Part shown: positions 28,656 to 37,303 of the stretch, in pieces | Numbering within the stretch: position 1 is the first letter of the stretch | How the letters are laid out: each line of letters opens with the position of its first letter | Assembly (NCBI GenBank): GCA_963921345.3 | Contig: CAWUFE020000004.1 | Location: forward strand, 90,922 to 154,921 | Origin: Hoeflea_A sp963921345 | GTDB lineage: Bacteria; Pseudomonadota; Alphaproteobacteria; Rhizobiales; Rhizobiaceae | Length of the DNA stretch: 64,000 nt | Reading direction: 5' to 3' | The notes under the pieces: generated by a model | Database searches by the model: none | Told to the model about the DNA's origin: nothing | Seen by the model: the letters and a program-made list of their open reading frames with translations, nothing else | Program-made: the position numbers and the translations under genes

Positions 28656-28925
28656 TCATTGACGGCTTGCCGACTTTCTTGCGTCGAGGACGGCAAGCAA
28701 CTGACGGCCAGTTCCGGTAAGCACCAGATTCTTGCGACCACCGGCGATCCGTTCGCGCACCGGTCCGAGCGTCTCGAGCCTCTCGATGGTCTTGAGCGAA
28801 ATCGTCCCGCCACTGCCGACCACGCGATAGCCACCGCGCACCCGGTTAACGGCGCGATGTGAAAGCAGAGCCAGCGAGCGGTACTGCGTTGCCGTCAGCT
28901 TTACGCAATCGATGAGATCGTTCAT
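28656..28925 (-). CDS. Small winged-helix-like protein of unknown function
   Basis: The 89-residue product (MNDLIDCVKLTATQYRSLAL) has a helix-rich N-terminus, RAVNRVRGGYRVVGSGGTISLKTIERLETLGPV and a C-terminal GRKNLVLTGTGRQLLAVLDA. The pattern helix-helix-recognition helix followed by a wing-like hairpin suggests a winged helix-turn-helix DNA-binding domain, but no family was recognised. It lies 64 bp upstream of the Rpn gene on the same strand and may be its regulator. Confidence 0.55.
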   Translation of the reverse strand: MNDLIDCVKLTATQYRSLALLSHRAVNRVRGGYRVVGSGGTISLKTIERLETLGPVRERIAGGRKNLVLTGTGRQLLAVLDARKSASRQ

Positions 28926-29562
28926 GACGTTTCCAACCAGGCATATTGCCTGCTGGCATCTTCTATACCGGCGCGTCGTAAACGCAAGACCGGTCTGTGG
29001 ACATTGCCGCTTATGGAAAATGCCCGTGATCGACCGGCGCGCCGACAGTTCTTCCAGGACTCCAAGATCCTCGAATTGGGAAGTTGGGCGGTGAACTGAC
29101 TTTCGCTACAATGCAGACGAACGGCTGAAATGGGACCGTAACCTCTCAGGCAGGTTTCCGAATGCCCATATGGCAAAGCGGACATTGACCTACGTTGCGT
29201 GCGGCAACATTCTCGGCCCACAGCAGACCAACGCTCAAAACGGGAAGTAGCACCACAAATCCCCAAAGCGTCCGATTGAGCTTACGACAGGCGCCGCCGA
29301 CAGCCGAAGCCAACACTATAGACCACTTTCCCGGATTGTGGTCATATAGAACTTTTCAGTCTAACTTATGTTCTTCGAAAGCGCTAAATCCAAGGTATCA
29401 GACGTCAAAATTGATGTTTAGTGGCGGCCTATCTTCCATCTTTCCACACTTATTAGAACCTTTGTATATAAATTCTGAAGTTTATAATTGAATCGATGTC
29501 TAAATTCGTAAAATAAACAAATTAATGATAGGGTCAGTTTTTCAGACAAATAGGGGGTCGAT
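28926..29562. other. Gene-free, partly AT-rich stretch upstream of the peptidase-MBL cluster
   Basis: No supportable gene. The right 200 bp (about 29340-29550) are much more AT-rich than their surroundings and probably hold the promoter of the cluster that starts at 29563; no exact boxes are proposed. Confidence 0.5.
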
Positions 29563-29965
29563 ATGAGCTCTGCCATCTCTTTTCAGCCGCCACGACGACT
29601 GCGCGTTTTCGCCTTCGACCCCGGCACCGGCAATCGCTACGCGAACCGCAGAATTCGCGAGATGACCATCTCGGTACCTTGGGAAATGGACCCGAAACCT
29701 CGAGACGAAAAGTTTTTTGGCCCCAACGGCGAATACCTGCAGGTCGTGGACTACGATCCGGCAAGTGGCGTCTTTTATGAGCCCATCAACCTCAACGCGC
29801 CCGAGGTTCTCTACAATGAGGGGCTCTCGCCGTCGGCGGAGAACCCGAAGTTTCATCAGCAGATGGTCTACGCCGTCGCAATGGACACGATCGCGCTGTT
29901 CGAGCAAGCTCTGGGCCGCTTCGTGCTGTGGTCACCGCGCGATTTCCGCAACGTCGAAGACAGCA

Positions 29966-31338
29966 GTAATTACCCACCCCCTGTCAGCGCGGGCTTCAAG
30001 CAGAGAGTGTTTGGCGGATTTGGGTAAATGGATTGGTACCGACCAGGCTTGCTGTGTCGACGACGGTTCTGACTGCAGCGTCGGCCTCGGCCGCCCATTG
30101 GGCGCGGAAGCCGTTGGTGACCTTGCGGTTTATCACCGCCGGTCGTAGCGCTCGCTCGCAACTATTGTTGGTCGGTTCAACCAGGTCCGGCGCGTCAAGG
30201 AAAGTCATGAGTTGGTCGCGCGCATTGGCGAACTTGCGCAAGACCTTCCGGGTTTGCTCGCACTCGGTAGCGGTGCACACGATATCGGCGATGCGGGTGT
30301 CGAGGTCGCGCCTTTTTCGCTTGACCGTGCTTGCCGCCAGATCCCCGAGCGACCGCGCCAAGGAGAACACCGCGTCGATCCATAACTTCAATCTCAGCCC
30401 GATCGTCTCATCGCCGACCTGACCGACCCAGGCGATGTCGCGCGCCAGATGTGCCAGGCAGGTCTGATGCCTGGCGGCCCGGTTCTGCTGCGCCGAATAG
30501 CGATCCGACAGCCAGAAGTCCGGGCGATGATCGCCCATGACGGCATCAATCACCTTGGCGCCGCGCGAGAAGGCAGCCTCATGCACCACCGTATCGGCCG
30601 AGCGGAAAACCCAGTGATAGGCGTTCAATCCCTCAATCCGCACCCCGGTTTCGTCCGAGGCGACTGCCTTGGCCCCACGCAGCCGGCTGACAAGGCTGCT
30701 CTTTTGGGCCGCAAATGAAGCCGCGCCACGCCGCAGCATGTTCATCAACGCCCCTTGGCTGATGACAAGGCCAAACACATCCCGAAACAGACCCTGAAGC
30801 CGCTCATAGGAGACGTGCTGGAAATGCTTCAGATAAAATGCCAGCGCCTGGATCGTCGGCCCGAACGGTGAGCCCGTGGCGGCTTGCGGCAAAGGCGCCT
30901 TCGTCGTCGCACCGCATCCTGAGCAAACGCATTGCAAACGCCGGTGCCGTTCCACAACCGGCGCCACCGGCGGCAGGTCGATGGCGTCATATTCACCGAT
31001 CACAGTTTCGCTCACATCCACAGGGAAGACTTCCCCACAATTCCCGCAAGTGTCGGGGCGGTGGTCGACCACGGCGTCTGGATTGTCGGCGAGACGGCGG
31101 GATGCGCCTTTGTGACCGGGCTTGGCTCCGCCGGGCTTTGATGTATCACGGCGCTGTTTCTTGTCCGTCGATGGTGGTTGGGAGGACGTGCGCGACGTCT
31201 TTGCCGGCCGCTGAAGCTTCGCCTGAAGCTCCAAATAGGCCTCTATCAGTTCTTTCTTGCTCAGTTTCTCAAGATCAGCGCGACTCATCCCGACTATGAA
31301 TCACGACAGGCCCAAACGTTCAAGGGGTGGGTAATTAC
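29966..31338 (-). mobile_element. IS66-family element (single tnpC), complete
   Basis: The 1,373-bp element begins GTAATTACCCACCCC and ends with its exact complement GGGGTGGGTAATTAC. An 8-bp duplication AGACAGCA flanks it (29958-29965 and 31339-31346), the target size of IS66. Only the DDE transposase is present, without tnpA/tnpB, as in the ISBst12-like branch. A 450-bp fragment of a sister copy lies at 23643-24092. Confidence 0.93.
29996..31288 (-). CDS. tnpC: IS66-family transposase (TnpC)
   Basis: The 430-residue product has the IS66 layout: an N-terminal coiled coil (LEKLSKKELIEAYLELQAKLQ), a zinc-binding region DHRPDTCGNCGEVFP, the CxxC-containing CVCSGCGATTKAPLP, and the DDE core: VASDETGVRIEG with the first Asp, VMGDHRPDFWLSDRY with the second, and NNSCERALRPAVINRK with the Glu. 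Length and ends fit a functional single-gene IS66 element. It is inserted opposite to the peptidase gene. Confidence 0.94.
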   Translation of the reverse strand: MSRADLEKLSKKELIEAYLELQAKLQRPAKTSRTSSQPPSTDKKQRRDTSKPGGAKPGHKGASRRLADNPDAVVDHRPDTCGNCGEVFPVDVSETVIGEYDAIDLPPVAPVVERHRRLQCVCSGCGATTKAPLPQAATGSPFGPTIQALAFYLKHFQHVSYERLQGLFRDVFGLVISQGALMNMLRRGAASFAAQKSSLVSRLRGAKAVASDETGVRIEGLNAYHWVFRSADTVVHEAAFSRGAKVIDAVMGDHRPDFWLSDRYSAQQNRAARHQTCLAHLARDIAWVGQVGDETIGLRLKLWIDAVFSLARSLGDLAASTVKRKRRDLDTRIADIVCTATECEQTRKVLRKFANARDQLMTFLDAPDLVEPTNNSCERALRPAVINRKVTNGFRAQWAAEADAAVRTVVDTASLVGTNPFTQIRQTLSA

Positions 31339-33114
31339 AGACAGCACCTATGTCGGCCAGCTGCGAATCTACCCGCACGCGCTGCGCGAGGCGAACGCGT
31401 TCTACAGCCCCGAGAAGAAAGCGCTTCTGTTTGGCTACTTCAGCGCCGGTCAGTCGAGCGGGTCGGCGCCTCCGAATACGACCGTGTTTACCTGCCTTTC
31501 GCATGACATCGTTGTGCATGAGACCTGTCATGCCATTCTTGACGGCATGCATCCGCGCTTCATCGAGCCCAGCAATCCCGACATGCGCGCGCTGCACGAG
31601 GCGTTCTCGGACATTGTCGCCATATTCCAGCACTTTTCGCATCCCGAGGTGCTTGAAGACCAGATCGCTCGCACCCGCGGCGATCTTGAGAAACAGAGCT
31701 TGCTCGGTGCATTGGCGCAGGAATTCGGCGAGGCGCTTGGCCGTGGCGGGGCGCTTCGCGACGCCCTGGGTCATATGGTCGATGGCAAATGGCAACTGCA
31801 TGAGCCGGATAACCGTATCCTCAAGCGCCTGACGGGCCCGCATGCACGCGGTGCGATACTGGTCGCGGCGGTATTCCGGGCCTTCCTGTCGATCTACCGG
31901 GGTCGGGTCGCCGATCTGTTTCGTATCGCGTCGAACGGTCGGGGTATCCTGCCGGACGGCGAGATAGATCCGGATCTGGTCAAGCGACTGGCCTCCGAAG
32001 CCGCCAAATCGGCGCGCCACGTCCTCAGGATCTGTATCCGCGCCATGGACTATGTACCGCCCGTCAATGTCGATTTCGGTGACTATCTCCGCGCCATCGT
32101 GACCGCCGATCATGATCTCTACCCCGAAGACGAACACAATTACCGGCGCGCGATAATCGAAGCTTTCACGGCATGGGGGATCGCGCCCGAAGGCATGGCG
32201 GTCGTCGCCGAGAACAACCTGCTCTGGCCGGAATTGCGAGAGGCCGCAGCGGACCTCGGCACCGATGTCGAAGACTTGCAGGATACATTCGGCAAGCTGG
32301 TATCGCGGCCGGAGCGCATTCTTCAGGACTTGCGCGCGCGTGGAAATCTCAACGACAGTGCCGGTTCGAAGGTCATCAATAACCTAGAAAGGATAAAAAA
32401 CAGGATTGAGGACTCGATGCAGCGCGGTATGGAACGCCGCCTGAAGGACTCCAGCGGATTACACAAGGATCAGGTTCTGCAACAGAACCTGCTCGCGGCC
32501 GAATTCGAGAACGGCCGGGAAGTGGCTCACTGGGTACGCATCTTCTATGCGCAACTCTTCTGGGGCCTGATTACCCAACAGACTTCGAACGAGCTGATGA
32601 AGGTGATCGGCATCAACCTGAACGCCGAGGAAGCTCCGCACACGATCGACCGGTCCGCGGCGAACGGCCTGCCGAGGGTCGAGATTCACTCGGTTCGCAT
32701 GGCCCGACGGATCGGCAAACGAGGACAGATGGAAAGCGAGTATGTGGTTGAACTCATCCAGTCGCGCGATGGCTATTTCGACCCGAAAGTGCAGGAACTG
32801 GCCGACAAGAAAGAGAATGCCAAAGCCAGGAAGGCCTGGCTGGCCTCCCGCCCGGGCGCGAAATCCGCAAACTTCAAACGCGATTTCGTCTATCGCTGCG
32901 GGTGCACCTTGCTGATCGACACCAGGAGTTTCGAAATCCGTCGCGTCATCCGCACCAAGTACCGTGCCGATGATGACGCCGGTCTGAACCGATTGCGACG
33001 ATATCTTTTGCAGGGGGAGTCCGGTCCGGCCAATGCCTTCGACTCGCCCGAGGACCAGGATGGAGACAATGCTTTCGCCGCGCTTCATCGCCATGTTGAA
33101 AAAGGGAGGTTCTG

Positions 33115-34752
33115 ATGCCGACGATGACCTCACCGCCAAGCGGCGTGAAAGTCCGCATGTACCGCCAGGGTCATGGCGACTGCTTCCTTCTTGCCTTCGC
33201 CGGTCGCGACGGACGCCGCAAGCGCAATGTCTATGTGCTGATCGACTGCGGGCTGAAGCCAAAATCCGAGGTGAAGAACCAGAAGATCGACAAGATCATC
33301 GACGATATTAACGAAGCCACCGGCGGCCATATCGATGTCGTCGTCGTCACTCATGAACACCAGGACCACGTCAACGGTTTTGCCAAGAAGAAAAGCGGAA
33401 AGCACCTCTTCGACAAGATCAAATCCATTGGCCATATCTGGCTGGCCTGGACCGAGGACGGCACCGACGATCTGGCGAATGCGCTCCGTGACCGGTTCAA
33501 GGACACGCTTGTGACGCTTGCCTTCGCGCAGGAACGTGCGACCGGTCTGCAAAATTCCACCGGGCTGCAAGATCGCCTGTCTGACCTGCTCGGTACCGAA
33601 ATTGGCGATGAGGGCATCGTGCCGACCGCCGGCAAGGAAGGCGCGCAGCTTCTCAAGGCGTTCCGTGACGCGCGAAAGGCGCAACCGCTGGCCGCGGCCT
33701 CGGTTCTTGCGGCAGGTTCCGTGAAAGGCATCACGAACAAGCGCGCCATCAAGTATCTCCGGGATCGTGCCGAGGTCGAGACTTTCCTGAGACCGGACCG
33801 GCCACCGGAAGAATTGCCCCATGTGAAGGACCTGAAGGTCTATGCGCTTGGCCCGCCCCGAGACGCGGCGCTGCTGCTGGATCTCGATCCGAAAAGTCAC
33901 GAGGAATTTCACCTCGCACCGTCGAGCGGCGGCCTTGCCCTTGACGGTGACGCTTTCGGCTTCGCCCAGGCCATCGCGCCGGAAATGAACGACACAGACG
34001 ATCATTGTCCGCTCGCCGCCCGCTATCGGATCAAGGCGCAGGATGTGTTCGATTTCGACCCTCCTCCGGAAAATGAAAACCGCACCGACAAGATCGATTG
34101 GCTTGAATTCCTGCACGAAAGTTACGGCGAGGCGACAGCCGCAGGCTCGAATGGGGAGGTCGCATGGCGCCGGATCGACGACGAATGGATAGGCGCCGCC
34201 GAAGGGCTCGCTCTGCGCCTCAACAACGAGGTGAATAATACCAGCCTTGTCCTGGCGTTCGAGCTGCCCAAGACCGGGAAGGTGCTGCTGTTTACGGGTG
34301 ACGCGCAACGCGGAAGCTGGATCGGCTGGAGCAACTTGGAATGGACCGATCCCGACGACAACAAGACGACGGCGCGAGACCTTCTGGGGCGTTGCGTGCT
34401 CTACAAGGTCGGCCATCACGGGTCTCACAATGCCACGCTGAACGGCACCGAAACAGACGAATATGCCAACCTCGGTTGGATAGCGCGCGGTACCTTCGCA
34501 AAGGACTTCGCCGCCATGATCCCGGCCAACACAACTTGGGCGCTGAGCAAATCACAACCGTGGGTGCATCCCTTACCGCAAATCGAAGCCGCGCTCATGG
34601 AGAAGTCAGGGGGTCGGGTTTTCCGCAGTGATAAAGATATGATCGAAAAGGCCAGAACCTCCGACACGAGTGACGCCGATTGGGCGGCGTTTAAAGCGGA
34701 TCGTGTGAAGGAAACGGATCTCTATTTCGAATACAAGATTGAGGATAATTGA
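33115..34752 (+). CDS. MBL-fold (ComEC/Rec2-like) hydrolase paired with the peptidase
   Basis: The 545-residue protein starts with a strand and QGHGDCFLLAF, the N-terminal pattern of ComEC-type MBL domains, then LIDCG and the metal motif VTHEHQDH (His80, His82, Asp84, His85). Later VLLFTGDAQRGSW supplies another metal-ligand Asp and YKVGHHGSHN the last His cluster. It has no transmembrane segment, so it is a soluble MBL hydrolase rather than the ComEC channel. The ATG shares bases with the peptidase stop and follows AAGGGAGG. MBL enzymes of this group are often nucleases or phosphodiesterases; substrate unknown. An MBL + peptidase pair suggests a conflict-type effector cassette. Confidence 0.85.
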   Translation: MPTMTSPPSGVKVRMYRQGHGDCFLLAFAGRDGRRKRNVYVLIDCGLKPKSEVKNQKIDKIIDDINEATGGHIDVVVVTHEHQDHVNGFAKKKSGKHLFDKIKSIGHIWLAWTEDGTDDLANALRDRFKDTLVTLAFAQERATGLQNSTGLQDRLSDLLGTEIGDEGIVPTAGKEGAQLLKAFRDARKAQPLAAASVLAAGSVKGITNKRAIKYLRDRAEVETFLRPDRPPEELPHVKDLKVYALGPPRDAALLLDLDPKSHEEFHLAPSSGGLALDGDAFGFAQAIAPEMNDTDDHCPLAARYRIKAQDVFDFDPPPENENRTDKIDWLEFLHESYGEATAAGSNGEVAWRRIDDEWIGAAEGLALRLNNEVNNTSLVLAFELPKTGKVLLFTGDAQRGSWIGWSNLEWTDPDDNKTTARDLLGRCVLYKVGHHGSHNATLNGTETDEYANLGWIARGTFAKDFAAMIPANTTWALSKSQPWVHPLPQIEAALMEKSGGRVFRSDKDMIEKARTSDTSDADWAAFKADRVKETDLYFEYKIEDN

Positions 34753-34918
34753 ACCGGGCGGCGTTCTTTGAATTATCTAGGGTGAATTTAGATGCCTGAT
34801 CACTTGCTTTTTCCTTAGTGGCACCTGGAAGCAGGCATCCTCTTGCAGGAAAAGCGAAAGACCAGGCAAAAATAGTTAATCCCATGGTTTGATTGGATGG
34901 GTGCAGCCAACGCGAGTT

Positions 34919-36112
34919 ATGAATATTATCAAGGACAAGGACATCGCATTGGCGCTGTCAGGAGGTGGATCGCGCGCTATCGCGTTCCATCTAGGTTGCC
35001 TACGAGCTCTCAATGAGCGCGGTCTCCTTGATCGAGTGAAGACGGTCTCATCTGTTTCAGGAGGCAGCGTTATCGCCGCCGCCTATTGCCTTGAGACCGA
35101 AGACTTTAACATTTTTGAGCAAAAGATCACGGCCATTCTGAAGGACGGCCTGTTCAAACCGACCTTGAAAACCGCCTTCTCCCTGACCGGGCTCGTCGGG
35201 TTGCTCTCAGAAATCTTGATATTCTCGATCTACGTTCTTTGGTGGTTCGTTCGGTTCGCTCTCAAAGCTGTCAGAATGCTGCTTCGTCTAGTCGGGATTG
35301 ATATCTGGGCGGGACGGAAGTTTCGGTTCCTGCTGGGTCGGCCACTGACGCGAACATCCCTGATCGAACGAACGCTGGACAGGCTTCTCTACGGCGGAGC
35401 GACACTCGGCGAACTTCCGAAAAACCGACCGAACCTCATCGTCAACGCGACCGAAATCACAACAGGATCAGCGTTTCGATTTTCGCCGACGGCGTCGGGT
35501 GGTTGGAGGTTTGGGCAAGTGGAGAATAGCGACGTTGCATTGGCGCACGCCGTTGCTGCGTCCGCTGCGTATCCTCTGCTCCTGAACCATTTTCAGGATC
35601 GGTATGACTTCAAGCGAAAGGATGGTTCTCACCACTCGAGCGTGGTGTCACTGACCGACGGCGGGGTCTATGACAATCTGGGCCTCGGACCGCTTTGGCC
35701 GGACCGATCGTCAGAAGTCAGTTTCAATGTCGACCCAAGCCCACATCTGATTTGCTGTTCTGCCGGATACGGCCTGCGCGCCGATGACCATCCCTCATAC
35801 TGGATCGGCCGGATGATGCAGTCGTTCTACACAACTTTCGACAGGGCTCAGAACGCCGCCATCAATCAAATGCATGCGCTCAAGGCCACAAACAAGGTCG
35901 ATGTTCTGATCTTTCCATATCTTGGAATGCGAGATCAGAATCTGCCTAACAAGCCCGCTGATCTGGTCCCGAGAGAACTGGTACATGCATACCCGACCGA
36001 CTTTTTCGGAATGTCGGATGAGAATATTCGGCTTATCGGATTGCGTGGAGAACAGCTTACAAACCATTTGATTGAACTATACGGACAAAAACTTGTCCAG
36101 AAGAAGCCTTAG
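34919..36112 (+). CDS. Patatin-like phospholipase with membrane segment
   Basis: The 397-residue protein (start MNIIKDKDIALALS; an upstream TTG at 34889 is less likely) has the oxyanion loop SGGGSRAIAFHLG at 14-26, the nucleophile elbow VSSVSGGS with Ser47, and the catalytic Asp in TDGGVYDNLGL (Asp247). Residues about 90-135 are strongly hydrophobic (LVGLLSEILIFSIYVLWWFV), a likely membrane anchor or hairpin. It should cleave acyl chains from membrane lipids. It lies 166 bp after the first MBL gene and 57 bp before the second, same strand. Patatin effectors degrade the membrane in CBASS-type defence, but this one is not the CapV type and no cyclase is nearby. Confidence 0.88.
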   Translation: MNIIKDKDIALALSGGGSRAIAFHLGCLRALNERGLLDRVKTVSSVSGGSVIAAAYCLETEDFNIFEQKITAILKDGLFKPTLKTAFSLTGLVGLLSEILIFSIYVLWWFVRFALKAVRMLLRLVGIDIWAGRKFRFLLGRPLTRTSLIERTLDRLLYGGATLGELPKNRPNLIVNATEITTGSAFRFSPTASGGWRFGQVENSDVALAHAVAASAAYPLLLNHFQDRYDFKRKDGSHHSSVVSLTDGGVYDNLGLGPLWPDRSSEVSFNVDPSPHLICCSAGYGLRADDHPSYWIGRMMQSFYTTFDRAQNAAINQMHALKATNKVDVLIFPYLGMRDQNLPNKPADLVPRELVHAYPTDFFGMSDENIRLIGLRGEQLTNHLIELYGQKLVQKKP

Positions 36113-36169
36113 GCCCTTGTTTCTGGTTTGTTCTGCCCCCACATTGGAGCGATATAGAGGGGCAAGCCC

Positions 36170-37303
36170 ATGACTCAACTGACATTTTATAACCTTGGCA
36201 ATGCCGATTGTTGCCGGATCGATTTTCGCAACGATGATCGCATGCTCATCGACTACGCCGACACCAAGGCCCGGTTTGACAAGAACGATAACCGTTCAGA
36301 CCTCCCGAAGCTGCTGTGGGAGGACCTCGATGAGCTGGAGACCGATACGTACCGCGTTGTCGCGTTTTCACATCTCGACAGTGACCATGTTCAAGGAGCT
36401 TCCGACTTTTTCTATTTCGATCACGCAGCCAAGTACCAAAAAGGCAAGCGTGCCAAGATAGAGACAATGTGGGTTCCTGCGGCCGCGATTACTGAAGAAG
36501 GCATGGAGGGCGATGCCTACGCCATCCGGGCAGAAGCGCGCTATCGCCTCAAGAAAGGTGAGGGGATCATTGTTTTCTCGCGCCCCGAGCGGCTGAAGGA
36601 CTGGCTCAATGACAATGGTCTGAGGATGGAGGACCGTCAGAACTGCATTGTGGATGCCGGCCAGTTGGTGCCTGGTTTCACTCTCAAGAGCGACCACGTG
36701 GAGTTTTTCGCACACTCGCCGCACGCCTATCGCAGCGACGAAAACACCGTCGAGGATCGCAACGGCGACTCATTGGTGTTCCAGGCCCGTTTTGAAGAGG
36801 GTGGAGAGCACACCGACGTGCTGTTTACTGATGATGTCGACTCCGATGATCTAGGGGAGATTGTCGATATCACACGTCACTACAAGAATGACGACCGCCT
36901 GCATTGGAATGTCTATGCGCTACCGCATCACTGTTCCTTCAAGGCCATAAATGTCGCAGATAAAGGGACCGACAAAACCAAACCCACCGATCAGATCAAG
37001 TGGTTGTGCGAAGAACAGGGCGAGGAACGCGGCTACGTTGTGTCGACCAGCAAGCCGATCCCTGGAAAGGGTTCGAAGGAAGACGAGGACAAGCAGCCAC
37101 CGCATCGCCAGGCCGCCAACTACTACAAGGAAGACGTCGTCGAGGCGGATAGGTTTTTGGTGACGATGGAGCGGCCCAACGCGCTCAATCCCAAGCCCAT
37201 TGTCATTACAATAGGGTCGACCGGTGCGGTCTTTAAGTCGGCAGGATCCGCAACTATCGCGGCGACGGTCGCGACCACTGCTCCTCGCGCGGGGCGCGCT
37301 TAG
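36170..37303 (+). CDS. MBL-fold protein partnered with the E2-E1-JAB fusion
   Basis: The 377-residue protein starts MTQLTFYNLGNADCCRIDF, a ComEC-like MBL N-terminus, with the metal region SHLDSDH (His68, Asp70, Asp72, His73): the second His of the canonical HxHxDH is replaced by Asp. FTDDVDSDD and LPHHCSFKA give the later ligands. MBL proteins are recurrent partners of bacterial E1/E2/JAB operons in published comparative genomics. Its TAG stop shares a base with the GTG start of the E2-E1-JAB gene (TAGTG), so they are tightly coupled. The C-terminal 25 residues are Ala/Thr-rich and flexible. Activity and substrate unknown. Confidence 0.82.
   Translation: MTQLTFYNLGNADCCRIDFRNDDRMLIDYADTKARFDKNDNRSDLPKLLWEDLDELETDTYRVVAFSHLDSDHVQGASDFFYFDHAAKYQKGKRAKIETMWVPAAAITEEGMEGDAYAIRAEARYRLKKGEGIIVFSRPERLKDWLNDNGLRMEDRQNCIVDAGQLVPGFTLKSDHVEFFAHSPHAYRSDENTVEDRNGDSLVFQARFEEGGEHTDVLFTDDVDSDDLGEIVDITRHYKNDDRLHWNVYALPHHCSFKAINVADKGTDKTKPTDQIKWLCEEQGEERGYVVSTSKPIPGKGSKEDEDKQPPHRQAANYYKEDVVEADRFLVTMERPNALNPKPIVITIGSTGAVFKSAGSATIAATVATTAPRAGRA

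Larger units (their letters stand above)
29563..33115 (+). pseudogene. Gluzincin (thermolysin-fold) metallopeptidase gene, split by IS66
   Basis: Joining 29563-29965 to 31347-33115 gives one frame of 723 residues. The zinc motif HETCH begins at residue 192 and HEAFSD (Glu219, Asp222) follows 27 residues later, the gluzincin HExxH + ExxxD arrangement of thermolysin-like peptidases. No signal peptide is visible, so it probably acts in the cytoplasm. The C-terminal ~400 residues are helical with no clear family. Its stop overlaps the MBL gene start (TGATG), after AAGGGAGG, so the two were one transcript. The insertion falls just before the catalytic domain (codon 135), so the peptidase is broken; the 3' part could only be made from an internal start. 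Confidence 0.82.

Noticed and set aside
28126..28720. Plus-strand frames opposite the Rpn gene
   Set aside because: Shadows of a clear Rpn-family coding sequence.
33130..34428. 432-codon antisense frame opposite the first MBL gene
   Set aside because: The plus strand has clear MBL motifs and a ribosome site; the antisense frame has neither.
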